From the NCBI GenBank assembly GCA_002189035.1, contig NEEC01000004.1, forward strand, positions 1,426,001-1,490,000: DNA of 64,000 nucleotides, written 5' to 3'. The stretch comes from Utricularia gibba. Its lineage: Eukaryota > Streptophyta > Magnoliopsida > Lamiales > Lentibulariaceae. The translations under genes were made by a program, and so were the position numbers. How positions within the stretch are numbered: the stretch's first letter is position 1; each line of letters begins with the position of its first letter. Under the pieces are notes generated by a model. That model did no database searches. It worked only from the letters and a program-made list of their open reading frames with translations, and was not told where the DNA came from. Of this stretch, positions 25,601 to 36,475 are shown in pieces.

Positions 25601-26294
25601 TCGCCTTCACATATCGATGTCTATGAGTACTTCCTATCGCCAGGTCCACGGGAGCTAGTTCTCTCCGATAGCGCTAGTCAACGAACAAGGGAAAACATGT
25701 TTGCGACATTAGCATGTCCCCAGCCATAAATGGTGACCGGGGTTCTAAATTTTGTGTTTTGAATCTCGATGGAAAGCGATTCTTTGTAATATTGAAGACC
25801 CAGTTCAACAGATGAACCAAGGTAGTGTTTTTCATGCGGGTTTTTTGTTTTTCAGCCTGCTGCGGTGTTTCTGCTTCAAAATATGGTTCTTTTACGGGGT
25901 TTACCTGGTAACTTTTCGCGAATTAACTCGATTTTTGGTGAAAAGAATGAATTTTTTCTGCTCGAGAATGTCCCCAAGTTTCTTCTCTTTTCATTTCTCC
26001 TTGCGTAGAAAAGAATTAGAACAGAGTTCGCGGTTCAGTTTACTTGTGTTCCATTCATAGATATTGTGACAAGGGAAAAAAGGAATTGCCTGCCTTGTTG
26101 CCTTTTTGCTGAATTGATAAATGTGTAGTATTCCATTCTCTTCTGTTCTGGTTCTGAGTACTTGTTTCATTCCCGTGAGATTGATTTCATGATAAAGTCT
26201 TTTCGTTTAGCTGAAGTTGATGGTGTGTTGCTGATCTCTGATTCATGGCTATTGATATAACTCTTGACGGAGCAGCATACCTCAAAAAACTGTG
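22680..26294. other. long AT-rich spacer and IRX9H 5' leader
   Basis: From 22680 to about 25550 no gene, repeat family or RNA gene can be supported; the DNA is AT-rich with many stops in all frames. From about 25555 the composition changes and pyrimidine-rich sequence with a possible donor near 25820 and acceptor near 26275 suggests the 5' untranslated exon and intron of the glycosyltransferase gene. Confidence 0.55.
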
Positions 26295-27758
26295 ATGGCG
26301 TCGATCCGAAGAACACTGTCGCCTGTTCCGCGGCCTGGTTCTTTGCTAAATAGTGAAGCAGTCCAAGTTTCATCTCCCTTATCTAGGTCCTCTTTGAATA
26401 CTCCGAGCTATGCATCACATGGCAATCTACTCTCTTCTTCACTGGCTCCATTGGATTATGCACTGTACAAGGCTCAGAGCTTCTTTCTTGGCCTCCTCTT
26501 GCAACATCCACCGAGGCCCTTTGATAGATCCAAGTTGAAGGGACAGTTTCTGATTCGAGGCTTTTTCCACTTCTTGATGTGCTTCTTTGTAGGCATCTTC
26601 ATCGGCCTCACACCATTTGTTCCTCTAAATTCGTCTGATCATGTGGGGCTGAAGCACCGTGCCTTCAACATTGACATCCTTCCTCCACCTGAAGTGCTAT
26701 CCAAACGGAATGATGAAGCCTCTGGTGTTAGTAGATCTTCTGCAAAAGAAAGCTCTACCTTAGATTCAAAAGCTGAAGTGCAAAATGGGAGGTTAAACTA
26801 TTCGTATTTGAGGCATTCATTCCTGCCATTTTCTGATGAGGTTGTGCATGATCTTCTCATCATTGTGACACCAACTCAACCGGGATCTCATCAGAGTTAC
26901 CATCTGAACCATTTGGCGCACACCCTGAGACTCACACCACCTCCCCTTCTGTGGATCGTTGTGGAAATGGACTCTCAAACTCAAGCCACAGCTGAGTTGC
27001 TGAGAAACAGTGGTGTCATGTATAGACATCTCTCTTGCAACAACAAGAACCTGACTGAATCCACAAATATCGATGCTCTTCTGCGAAATATCGCACTCCT
27101 GCACATCGAGACGCATAGTCTCGATGGAATAGTTCACTTTGCAGATGCCAGCAACACCTACTCCGCTGAGCTCTTTCAGCAAATGAGGAAGATCAGGTGC
27201 GATGTGTACTGTTACTTGAACCAGCTTTAAGTTAGTTTCATTCCTGTTGAATCTGTAGCTTTCAAGTTCCCATGCCATTAAAGTTTTAAACGACTGGCTC
27301 TCCCTAACACACACCACATACAAGCAGAAGGCTTGGTGTATGGCTAGTGGCCACATTGATAGAATGTGGAGAGACAGTGTCTGTGGAGGGTCCGGTTTGC
27401 AACGGCTCCCAGGTCATCGGATGGCACATAGACAACACCACGGATGCATCTCGAAGGTTCCATGCCGATATATCAGGTTTTGCATTCAACAGCACCATCC
27501 TCTGGGACACCAAACGATGGCAGAGACCTACTACTGCACCCGTAAGGCAGCCAGTGGAAGTTAATGAGGATTCCCAAGTGAGTTTTCCACATAATTGAAG
27601 TTCCACTACTCCCAACATGACACGAGACAGTATGGTTTGTGTTGCAGGCTAGCAGGTTTGTAGAGCAGATTGTGGAGGATGAAAGCCAGATGGAATGCTT
27701 GGCAGGCAATTCTTCAGGGATCATGATTTGGAAACGCATTCCCCTTGTAGTGGGATGA
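26295..27758 (+). CDS. IRX9H: IRX9H-type xylan glycosyltransferase (GT43)
   Basis: A Golgi type II membrane protein of family GT43 that helps extend the xylan backbone of secondary cell walls, in a complex with IRX10 and IRX14 types. Three exons (26295-27196, 27328-27577, 27648-27758) give 420 residues. The N-terminus MASIRRTLSPVPRPGS with PLDYALYKAQSFFLGLLL is typical of the IRX9H branch, not IRX9 or IRX14. One membrane anchor is FHFLMCFFVGIFIGLTPFVP. The GT43 domain begins at LLIIVTPTQPG, followed by PPPLLWIVVE and HFADASNTYSAELFQQMRKI. The last is the DxD-equivalent site, here ADASNTY rather than a full DDDN motif, as is common in this non-canonical branch. The C-terminal part has GPVCNGSQVIGWH and FAFNSTILWD. 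Confidence 0.9.
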
Positions 27759-29199
27759 GCAATGAAGCTTGTCTCCTCAGCCATTGTAAGAAATATGTTC
27801 TTGTAGTTTGTGACAAGTGTTGCACTGCAACCTTGTACCATTTGAACCAATCTGGAAACACCCTTCACAGATCCATCTATTTTCACCTTATTCCAACAAC
27901 GGATTCACACTTCTGAAATGCAAATCTAAAAACACTTGCATTCTCATAGCTTCAATTGATCTAAATTCTATTCCTTATCAAGTAACACTAAAGAAGAAGC
28001 AGAAGAAGAAACGCCATTGCACTTAGCTACTAGAATTCATTTTGCAGAAACGGCATGCAGGAGAGGCAACAATGGCTCCATACAGTGTAGATAGGATGAG
28101 ATGTTTGGAGTGAACCCCAGAGCAGGCAGAGACATATCGCCCGGTCTTATTTATTCCTCTGGTCCTCGTGTACTGAGATGTCGGGTACCATGCTTATCTT
28201 TGTAGCCGTTTTGTTCTCCCTCCCCATCTTTCCTCTTCTTCTTAACTACAGCGGAACGGGAAGCCTTCGTGTTGAAAACCATCAATTCTCCCCACCCTCT
28301 CTTCCTTTTCTTTTCTGATGCGAAGAAGAGTTAAATTGTATTAAAGAACTTATGGCAGCGTTTTAAAAATAATATTTAAATCATTTTAAAATAGACAAAA
28401 TATGAATTACTAGACGATTCAATTATAATTTAATATTTTCATAATAAAATTAAAAATAATAATTTAATATCGATCTTTAGTTTTTTAGGTTTAATCACAT
28501 AGATGTATAAAAAATTTAAAAAAAAATCTAAAATTTTAAATATTATATTTATATAATTATATTTTAAATATTTTATATTTCATAATAAATATAATTTAAA
28601 ATTAATGAATTAATGTGGACAAGGTTGTAATTCAATAGTTTAAAAATATACAGTATCATTTGGAAAATTGATCATTCATATATTATCTCATATATTACGT
28701 TGAAAAACTTATATTATGGATAACTACTTTTATTATATAATATTTGATACGTGACCAGATTTCTAATTGATTTAACCATATGATCATGATAAAATGACGT
28801 AAAATATTGGATTTTTGATAAGATCATATTCAATCAAAATGGTTGATTAAATCGAAAAATGAATTGAACCCGTTTTAAAAATATTGATCTTACCGCATTT
28901 CGTGTTGGTAAATGATGGATGGTTTTTAGGTAGAATTGGATGAAATGCGCTCGAAATTGATTCGGGTTTTTAAATGTGTATGTGAAATTGGGGGAAAAAA
29001 GCAACACTTTGTCTATTGAAATTCCAACCCTAGAAATGAACTTATGAGGCCAGCCTTGTGATAGGGTGATGATGCATTCAACACCTCTTCTTATGACATA
29101 AATATCATTTCATAAAAATGGTGGATAAAGCGACGAGAATTTGGTCGTGGTAATAACTTGCCATTTCGTGTGCCAACTTCTTCTCTTCTCCATCAACCT
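27759..29199. other. spacer downstream of IRX9H
   Basis: The first 550 or so bases are moderately GC-rich and may be the 3' untranslated region; 28330-29000 is AT-rich. No gene is visible before the WD40 gene. Confidence 0.55.
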
Positions 29200-30733
29200 A
29201 TGGAGAATCGCAGCAGCAAGCCTCTCTCCCCCGTCGCCCTCCCCATGGACTACGATTCCGATGCACCGGGGGCGAAGCCGACCCGGTTTACACCTCCGGC
29301 GGGGGGAAACTCCCGGGCTCGCCGTGGATTCCTTCGCAGCAGTCCACACCTTCCCCGCCTCTCCTCTACCACTGCATCTCGGCACTCAGCCGGCAGGAGG
29401 GGAGGATCTTCTCCGTCACCGCGGGTAACGGGCTGGTCTTTACCGGCTCCGAGAGCAGCCGGGTTCGGGTCTGGCGCCAACGTGACTGCGCGGAGTGGGG
29501 CTGCTTTCGTGCCAGGTGTGGCGATGTTAGAGCCATTCTGGCTTTTGGAAACACCATCTTCACGTCGCATAAGGACCTTAAGGTTCGGATGTGGAAGGTC
29601 TCATCTCCGTCGGAGGATTTTCATTCCAAGAAGGCTGCAGTCCTGCCTAAAACACAACCCCTTTTTGGTATTCTTCGATTTTGTATCCTATTGTTCCTAG
29701 ATGTAAGAATGTTAGGATGGTTAACTTTCAAAATATGTTTTTTTAAAAGAAATTAATTTAATTGTATTAATGTAAATAAATATTCAGCATATTTAGCAAC
29801 AGGGATTTTTAAGACGAGGAGCAGCTTCAAGCACAAGGACTTCATTTCTTGCATGGCGTTCAACCATGTGGAAGGTCTGCTATACACCGGTTCATGGGAC
29901 AGAGCCATCGGGGTTTGGAGGGTTTCCGATAGCACCTGCGTCGACTCCTTCATTGCGCACGAAGATCAGATCAACTCCATCGTCGTCACCCAGAACGACT
30001 GCACCCTCTTCACCTGCTCCTCCGATTGCACCATCAAGATATGGCGGCGCGTGTTCGGAATGAACTCCCACACTCTCACCATGACTCTAAGAACCCACTA
30101 CTCTCCGGTGAACGCCTTGGCCCTCAGCGGCTCGTCCCCCGCCGGCAGCTTTCTCTACTCGGGATCCTCCGACGGGGTAATCCCCAAGTATCCAAACATG
30201 CTACTTTCCAACACTTTCTCGTGAGCATTTTTGTTCATGTTTACGCACAGGTCATCGGGTTCTGGGAGAAGGAGAGGAACTCGGGAAGATTCAAGCACGG
30301 CGGATTCCTACAAGGCCACAGATTCTCAGTCCTCTGCCTGGTCGCCGTCGACAGGCTGGTGCTGAGTGGCTCAGAGGATACAACCATCAGGGCGTGGCGA
30401 AGAGAAGAAGGTAGCTCCTTCCATGAATGTCTGGCGGTTATAGAGGCTCACCGGGGACCGGTGAAGTCTCTCGCGGTTGCAGTGGAGGTAGCAGGTTTCT
30501 TAGTGTTCAGCGTTGGACTGGATCAAGCGTTCAGGGCGTGGCGGATTAAGTTGACGCCGGAGGGACGGCCGTGCGATGCCAACAGCAATCCCGTGCTATC
30601 CCCAACTGGGTGGAGAAAAAACTTCGACGTGACTTTTTTATGCCTCCGTGCAACGGAATCTGATACCAAACGCCATTTTTCTGGTTTCGGTGGCCATGTG
30701 TTTCCGTATTTTTTTAGTTCACATTTTTTATAA
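29200..30733 (+). CDS. JINGUBANG-like WD40 repeat protein (apparent frameshift in exon 1)
   Basis: A WD40 protein of the family that includes Arabidopsis JINGUBANG, a negative regulator of pollen germination. Exons 29200-29667, 29803-30176 and 30251-30733 would give about 441 residues. WD repeats are clear: TAGNGLVFTGSESSRVRVWR, FTSHKDLKVRMWKV, GLLYTGSWDRAIGVWRVSD, FTCSSDCTIKIWRRV, LYSGSSDGVIGFWEKE, LVLSGSEDTTIRAWRREEGS and FSVGLDQAFRAWRI. The ATG at 29200 (MENRSSKPLSPV) opens one frame and the first WD repeat lies in another. They join if the six-G run at 29301-29306 had one more G. The tail after GWRKNF runs longer than I would expect and may not be conserved. Confidence 0.82.
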
Positions 30734-32447
30734 TGCAAATTAATTGAATTTAATCTTTTTTATTAGTTTGTGTTATGAAGTCGAATATACCTAGACTTTT
30801 ACTTTAAATATAGATAATAATAACAAACATGAAAATCAAATAAAATAAATTTTAACCTAATATTTTAAATTTCACCAAAATCAAGTTTATTGTAAACGAG
30901 TTTATTGTATTTTAGCTTTGTGTTTGTGTGTCTCTCATGTCTTATGGCTAAATAGATAGTTATGTAAGGAGGACTAAACATAACTTTTACACTATGTTTT
31001 GCTATGAGATATGTGAATATTTTTTTTGTGTTCTATCTTAATTTTGTATGATATTTTGAAATAAATGAAAGTCAATTATTCACTAGCAATATACCTAATT
31101 TACTTATGAATTAGAGTTTTAAACTTCAAGTTTATAAGATATATTTTGTAATTTGAAGTTGTGCTTCATATTATATAAAATAGAATCAATCGTAGTATTA
31201 TGTAAATAGAATCAATTTGATATTGTAATTTTTTTATAAAATTTAATAAAATAAAATACATATTTTAAATTTTAATATATTAAATTATTATATAAATATA
31301 TTTTAAGAATAGATAAAAAAATACATAATATAATTTTTTAATTAATCTATTATTTAATCACCAAAAATTTAATAAATTCAATAATGTACTAAGTTAATTA
31401 AAAAATCTGAATTTCTAATTTTACTACAAAACAATTGAAAATTAGAATTTTTAAAAATTAAATAAAATTAATTTGGAAAATTATTGAAACAGAGCAGAAC
31501 TATAGTAAAGCTTTCATAATTTAATAGGATACTACAGCTCTATATTCGTTCTGTAGGGACATGACATTAAGGCTTGTGTTCGTGAAGGTAGGAATTTGTA
31601 TCATTTTAATTATGATTTTAATGACAAAGAATTATCTAAATTAACATCCCGTGCCGGTCACGTGCATGCTTGGTATTTGTTGCACATGGAGTATGCACCA
31701 AGCCCACAGGATCTCAAGCTTTTGAGTTCTAGTAGTGTGCGTATCATATCTTTGTCAACTGGTTGGTACGAAGGCTAAGGGCTCTACTAAATGATGATTA
31801 ATAAGCCTAATAATTATTAGTGATAATTGAATCTCTTTTAAATTAATTCCAAAAAATAATCCTGCCCTCTCAACGGAACACCTACGAGATCTCACTGCAA
31901 ATGGCAGGCAGGATCTGACACTGCAATTCAAGTTTTCTCGATCGCCGTGGATTCAGGACTAGGGAACCCAGATGCCCGCAATCGCGGCCGACAGATGCTA
32001 TAAATTCCATGTTTCTCTGACGTTTCGGTTCTGGAGTGAATCAGGTAACTCTTTTGGAGAGTAACAATTTTTTACGCTTGCTTGATTGGTTTCCGTGATG
32101 CTTCCTTTGTACCTTTGGGGCGATGTGGCTAGTTCATTAGGATCCGATTTTGTGAAATCTATTTCAGTTTTGTGGGTTTTTTAAGTTTCTCGGTGGGTAT
32201 GAATGTTCTTTCTTTCTGGATTTTCTGATATCTGGTTGTTTTGTGTGTGGATATTCGATTGGATCGTACGATCAAATTTGAGTAGCATGAATAGGAATTA
32301 TCTGATGCTGTTTTAAGAGTCGAATGTTTAAGATTGAGTGTGTAAGTTGTGATCATTTACTTTTTTGGCCGTTTGCGGTTCGTCTGAGTTGTTTCATAGT
32401 TAGCTCTAAGCTCTTGGTGTTTCTGAATTTCTTTCTTAGGCATTATC
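30734..32447. other. AT-rich spacer, an orphan exon-like fragment, and GT47 5' leader
   Basis: 30734-31550 is AT-rich and featureless. 31559-31778 holds a short coding-like stretch without a recognised product (see findings). From about 31880 the composition changes. A donor at about 32045 (CAG|GTAACT) and an acceptor just before 32441 (TTCTTAG) fit a 5' untranslated exon and leader intron of the GT47 gene. Confidence 0.5.
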
Positions 32448-34654
32448 ATGGGCAGAAATGTTGGCCATGTAGATACGCGAAGATTGCTGTTATTGATCGG
32501 AGCCGTTTTTGGATTCTTTATGTTTTTTCAGTATTTTGAGCTTTCATACAGTAGATTCCTGTCATTATTAACGCCTAGCAAGTCCGAGGTAAAATCAGTA
32601 TTAGGCTTTCAGAATGGGAATTCATCAAGTGTTGTGATGGCAAAAGATTTGAATTACAGTGGGTGCCCCAACGCCCCTGATGATGGCACATTATGCAGCT
32701 TTCCTCAAGAAAACTCCATTAATGTGGATGATGTGCCCACAAGAAATCCCTCTGTTTCCAAAGACGATTCATTCGATGAAGATGATGGTGATGGTGAAGA
32801 CACCCGTGATGTGGACAGTGGTCTGGATGATGGGATGCATTCACAGGATGAATCTTCCTCAGACTCCTTGGAAGTGGCTCAGAACTCTTCTTTTGAAAAT
32901 TTATTGAAAAATAATAGTTCCGAAGATCATGAGAATGATACAACAATTAGTTCCTCAAACAACCATACCCTTAGCAGCAGCATGCAAGCACCTGATGAAG
33001 ATATTGGAAAATTTTCCAATTCAGATGGTCCTCTAGCTGCAGAAACCTCAGGGAATGTTGGCAATCCCTCTGAAAATTCATCTATGGCAAAAGATATTGA
33101 AGACAGCCTTGAAGATGAAGATTCTCATATGATTTTGAAGAACATTGCTCCTGCTCTGGTGAACGCGCCTTTACTAAAGGATCCAAAACGTAAGGTTTTA
33201 TCAATATCTGAGATGAAAGATATGCTTCTACAGAGTCGAACTTCTCTTCCTGCTGTGGTACTTTCTGACTGTCTTAGACTTCATATATTGTTCTTTAAAC
33301 TTAGCACTCTTTCTTATATGCTTGTTTTATTCTATTTGAAGAAGCCAAGATGGTCTTCCTCTGCAGATCAAGATCTATCACGAGTTAAGTTGCAAATAGT
33401 GAATGCCCCAATCATAAAAAATGATGCGCAGCTTGATGTTAGTGTGTATAGGAGTTTCTCCGAATTTAAAAGGTAAACAAACTCAATGCACTTGTTTTGT
33501 ATGCCTTTCTTGCGATATCTATATCAGTTGTTAGTTCGAGAAATCAGCTCAATGTTTTGTTCTGCAGGAGCTATGAATTGATGGAACAGACACTCAAGGT
33601 ATATGTCTACCGTGAAGGAGAGCAGCCGATATTCCATCGACCTCCTCTTAAAGGAATATATGCATCCGAAGGATGGTTCATGAAGCTGCTTAAGACAAGC
33701 AAAAGATTTGTGACTAAAAACCCAAGTAAAGCTCATTTATTCTATCTGCCTTTCAGTTCTCGGAATTTGGTGACCATGGAATACATACCAGATTCCCACA
33801 GTCATGACAACTTGATCCAGCGTTTAGGTACCTTCACTGAGCTAATTAAGCAGAAGTATCAATTCTGGAACAGAACTGCTGGAGCTGATCATTTTCTTGT
33901 TGCTTGCCATGATTGGGTACATTAATATTACTTAAGCTCATTCTTTACTGTAAATCTAAGTCAACTCAAAATCTTGTTGCTTCAACAGGCACCCGTAGAA
34001 ACGAGGGATGTAATGGCAAATTGTATTCGCTCTCTATGCAATGCTGATGTTACGGAGGGATTCCAATTTGGCAAAGATGCATCACTTCCTGAAACATATA
34101 TTCAAGCCCCACAGAACCCTCTTAGGCAACTAGGAGGCAAACCTCCTTCCCAGAGACAAATACTGGCCTTCTTTGCTGGAAACATGCACGGTTATCTTCG
34201 TCCTATTTTACTAAAGCACTGGCAGAACAAAGATCCAGACATGAAAATCTTCGGCCGGATCAGTAAAGGGAGGGGTAAGATGTCTTATGCTCAGTACATG
34301 AAGAGCAGCAAGTACTGCATATGTGCTAAAGGGTATGAAGTCAACAGCCCTCGTGTGGTTGAAGCCATCTTCTTCGAATGTGTCCCCGTGATAATATCCG
34401 ACAACTTTGTGCCTCCGTTCTTCGAAACATTGAACTGGGAATCATTTGCAGTTTTCGTCCCCGAGAAGGAGGTACCAAATCTGAAGGATATACTTTTATC
34501 AATTTCAGAGACAAGGTATCTTGAGATGCATGAGAGAGTTAAGCATGTGCAGCAGCATTTTCTTTGGCATTCTAGACCAGTCAAGTATGATGCATTTCAC
34601 ATGATTCTTCACTCTGTGTGGTACAACAGAGTCTTCCAAACAACCCCTTTGTAG
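32448..34654 (+). CDS. exostosin-family glycosyltransferase (GT47)
   Basis: A Golgi type II protein of the GT47 exostosin family, close to the Arabidopsis At5g03795 group; the polysaccharide it acts on is not known. Exons 32448-33257, 33342-33472, 33568-33916 and 33989-34654 join to 651 residues. The membrane anchor is LLLLIGAVFGFFMFFQYFEL (about 13-32). Residues 40-270 are an acidic, Ser/Asn-rich stem. The exostosin domain begins with LKVYVYREGEQPIFHRP, then GIYASEGWFMKLL, AHLFYLPFSSRNL, HFLVACHDWAP, LAFFAGNMHGYLRP, YMKSSKYCICAKGYEVNSPR and VVEAIFFECVPVIISDNFVP. The ATG at 32448 is the first after the leader intron. The first intron (33258-33341, 84 nt) has no stop and keeps frame. Confidence 0.93.
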
Positions 34655-35920
34655 CTGTGTACAGAACAACCGAATTGGGACCTCACAGATTACACTAGAC
34701 TTGAATGGAAACTGGTTCTTTCAGATATACAGAGCGCCAATTGCTTGTAGCTTTGGTACTCTAAACAGCAAATGCATTGTTTTACAGCAGGAACTCCCCA
34801 AAGTCCCATGGTCCATGCAATGTCAGCGTGTAATCAATCCCTTCTTTTTTCACGCACGAATGCACAGTATTTTTGTACAAGACCGTGCTTCAAACTTCAA
34901 CCTGCTGCTATTCTGCCAGTTTTTCAAAAGAAGAAAGGGTCCCCATGGAGTAACTTATGGAGAATATGACTTGGCCTACAGCTTCACATAATCTAGAAAC
35001 CAAAGCATGGCTTTTGCTCTCTCTCTCTGATCCAAGTGGTTGCGAGTCTGACAGCCACGAAGCAAAAACAAGCAACGTGTTGAGAGTCAGATCAGATCAG
35101 AAGATGTTGAAGTAGTATTTAAAGTAGTGACACACGCAGCTACCCACCACAAGCAAGAGAATAGCCTCCACATTAATGGCGCACACTGAAACCAGGGAAG
35201 CCACCCACTCACGGGACTCTGATAGAAGGAAGCACATCCTGATGGGTCCAGAAAGACATTACTGCTTTAGACAAACCAGGCTATGAGTTCTGCTAACGAA
35301 CCATATGCAAAAGCAATCTGGGTCGCAATGCTGTTGAAGATTAATCAGACCCTCGTGGGTTCTGTACTATTCTAGTATCTTCTGTGGGATTAGAGAGGCG
35401 TATCGCTTCCCACAACAGCAAGGTCCCTGCTGTGAATCCAGAAAACGCAGAAGCTGCAACCTCACAGGCTTGGAGTGTCTTCTAAGAGCGGACTGCCCAT
35501 GCTCTGTGTTTACTAAATACTTTTGTAATGAAAATTGGTGTTGGAAGAGATGGGGTTGCGCATTTACTCGGGGAAGATGGGGTTCGATGGATGCGCAGTG
35601 CAGGGGCCACATGGAGTTAGCTGGAAATGGAATGCCATGCCATGGTTACTGTTGTTTTTCCCCACCTGACGTCTCCAAGGGCAAGTAAAACTGCAATAGA
35701 AACAGAAATGGAGGAGAAGAACACCAACAAATCATTACAGGACCACGGTCAAACCTCATTAGTCTTACGTAAATATTGAATGCTCACTAAGACAATCTTA
35801 GGTGAAATTGAAAAGCACTCTGACATCATTCTTCCTCGTGGTAGTTTGCTATTTGTAACCCCATTTCCCTCGTTTTCCTTCTGCCCCAAATCTCCTTTTC
35901 TCTCCCACGCAGCATCTGTT
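34655..35920. other. spacer between GT47 and ERF genes
   Basis: GT47 3' untranslated region, then about 1 kb without a gene I can support. The composition is moderate rather than AT-rich, and 35367-35690 has overlapping open frames on both strands, none with a recognisable domain. The last 150 bases should be the ERF leader. Confidence 0.5.
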
Positions 35921-36475
35921 ATGTCTTCTCTGGATCACACTTCTTCGCCTGCTTCTCTCCCGGGGAAGAGGCGCCGTAAGAGCAGCTGCGGGGGCGCGGC
36001 CACGAAGCACCCGGTGTACCGTGGAGTCAGGATGCGGAACTGGGGGAAATGGGTATCGGAGATACGGGAGCCGCGAAAGAAGTCGCGCATATGGCTAGGG
36101 ACATTCCCCACACCGGAAATGGCGGCGCGCGCGCACGACGTTGCGGCGCTGAGCGTGAAGGGTGCGTCCTCCGCCGCGCTAAACTTCCCCCAGCTCGCAG
36201 AAGTGCTCCCCCGCCCAGCCTCCCTGAACCCACGCGACATCCAGGCGGCTGCCGCGGAGGCGGCGAGATTAGACTTCCCGGTGGCCTCGACGGATTCCAC
36301 GGATTCCTCTTCTTGTCCGTGCTCGTCCCCGGAGCTGGGGGACATCGTGGAGCTCCCACGGTTGGACACATGTCTGAAACTGGTTTCCTACGATTGGACG
36401 GGGGTCGACATGGAGCCTCCGCCGCCCCTCCCGTGGAGCGACGCCGCCGAGGAACTGATGACGTGGAATTACTGA
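35921..36475 (+). CDS. AP2/ERF transcription factor, DREB A-4 (TINY-like) type
   Basis: Single-exon gene for a 184-residue nuclear factor. A basic stretch ([11 protein letters not shown]) precedes one AP2 domain: [40 protein letters not shown] and [20 protein letters not shown]. Residues [17 protein letters not shown] put it in the DREB A-4 group (TINY and ERF038-ERF043 relatives), which bind DRE/CRT-type sequences and act in stress and growth control. The C-terminal half is Ser-rich and acidic and ends in EELMTWNY, typical of the group. The ATG at 35921 is chosen over in-frame upstream ATGs because those lie in AT-rich leader sequence. Coding GC content is much higher than its surroundings, as usual for ERF genes. 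Confidence 0.93.
   Translation: MSSLDHTSSPASLPGKRRRKSSCGGAATKHPVYRGVRMRNWGKWVSEIREPRKKSRIWLGTFPTPEMAARAHDVAALSVKGASSAALNFPQLAEVLPRPASLNPRDIQAAAAEAARLDFPVASTDSTDSSSCPCSSPELGDIVELPRLDTCLKLVSYDWTGVDMEPPPPLPWSDAAEELMTWNY

Noticed and set aside
29158-29700. Single open frame of 180 codons as a complete gene
   Set aside because: Its second half is an off-frame reading of the WD40 exon; the first WD repeats lie in another frame and continue into two further exons.
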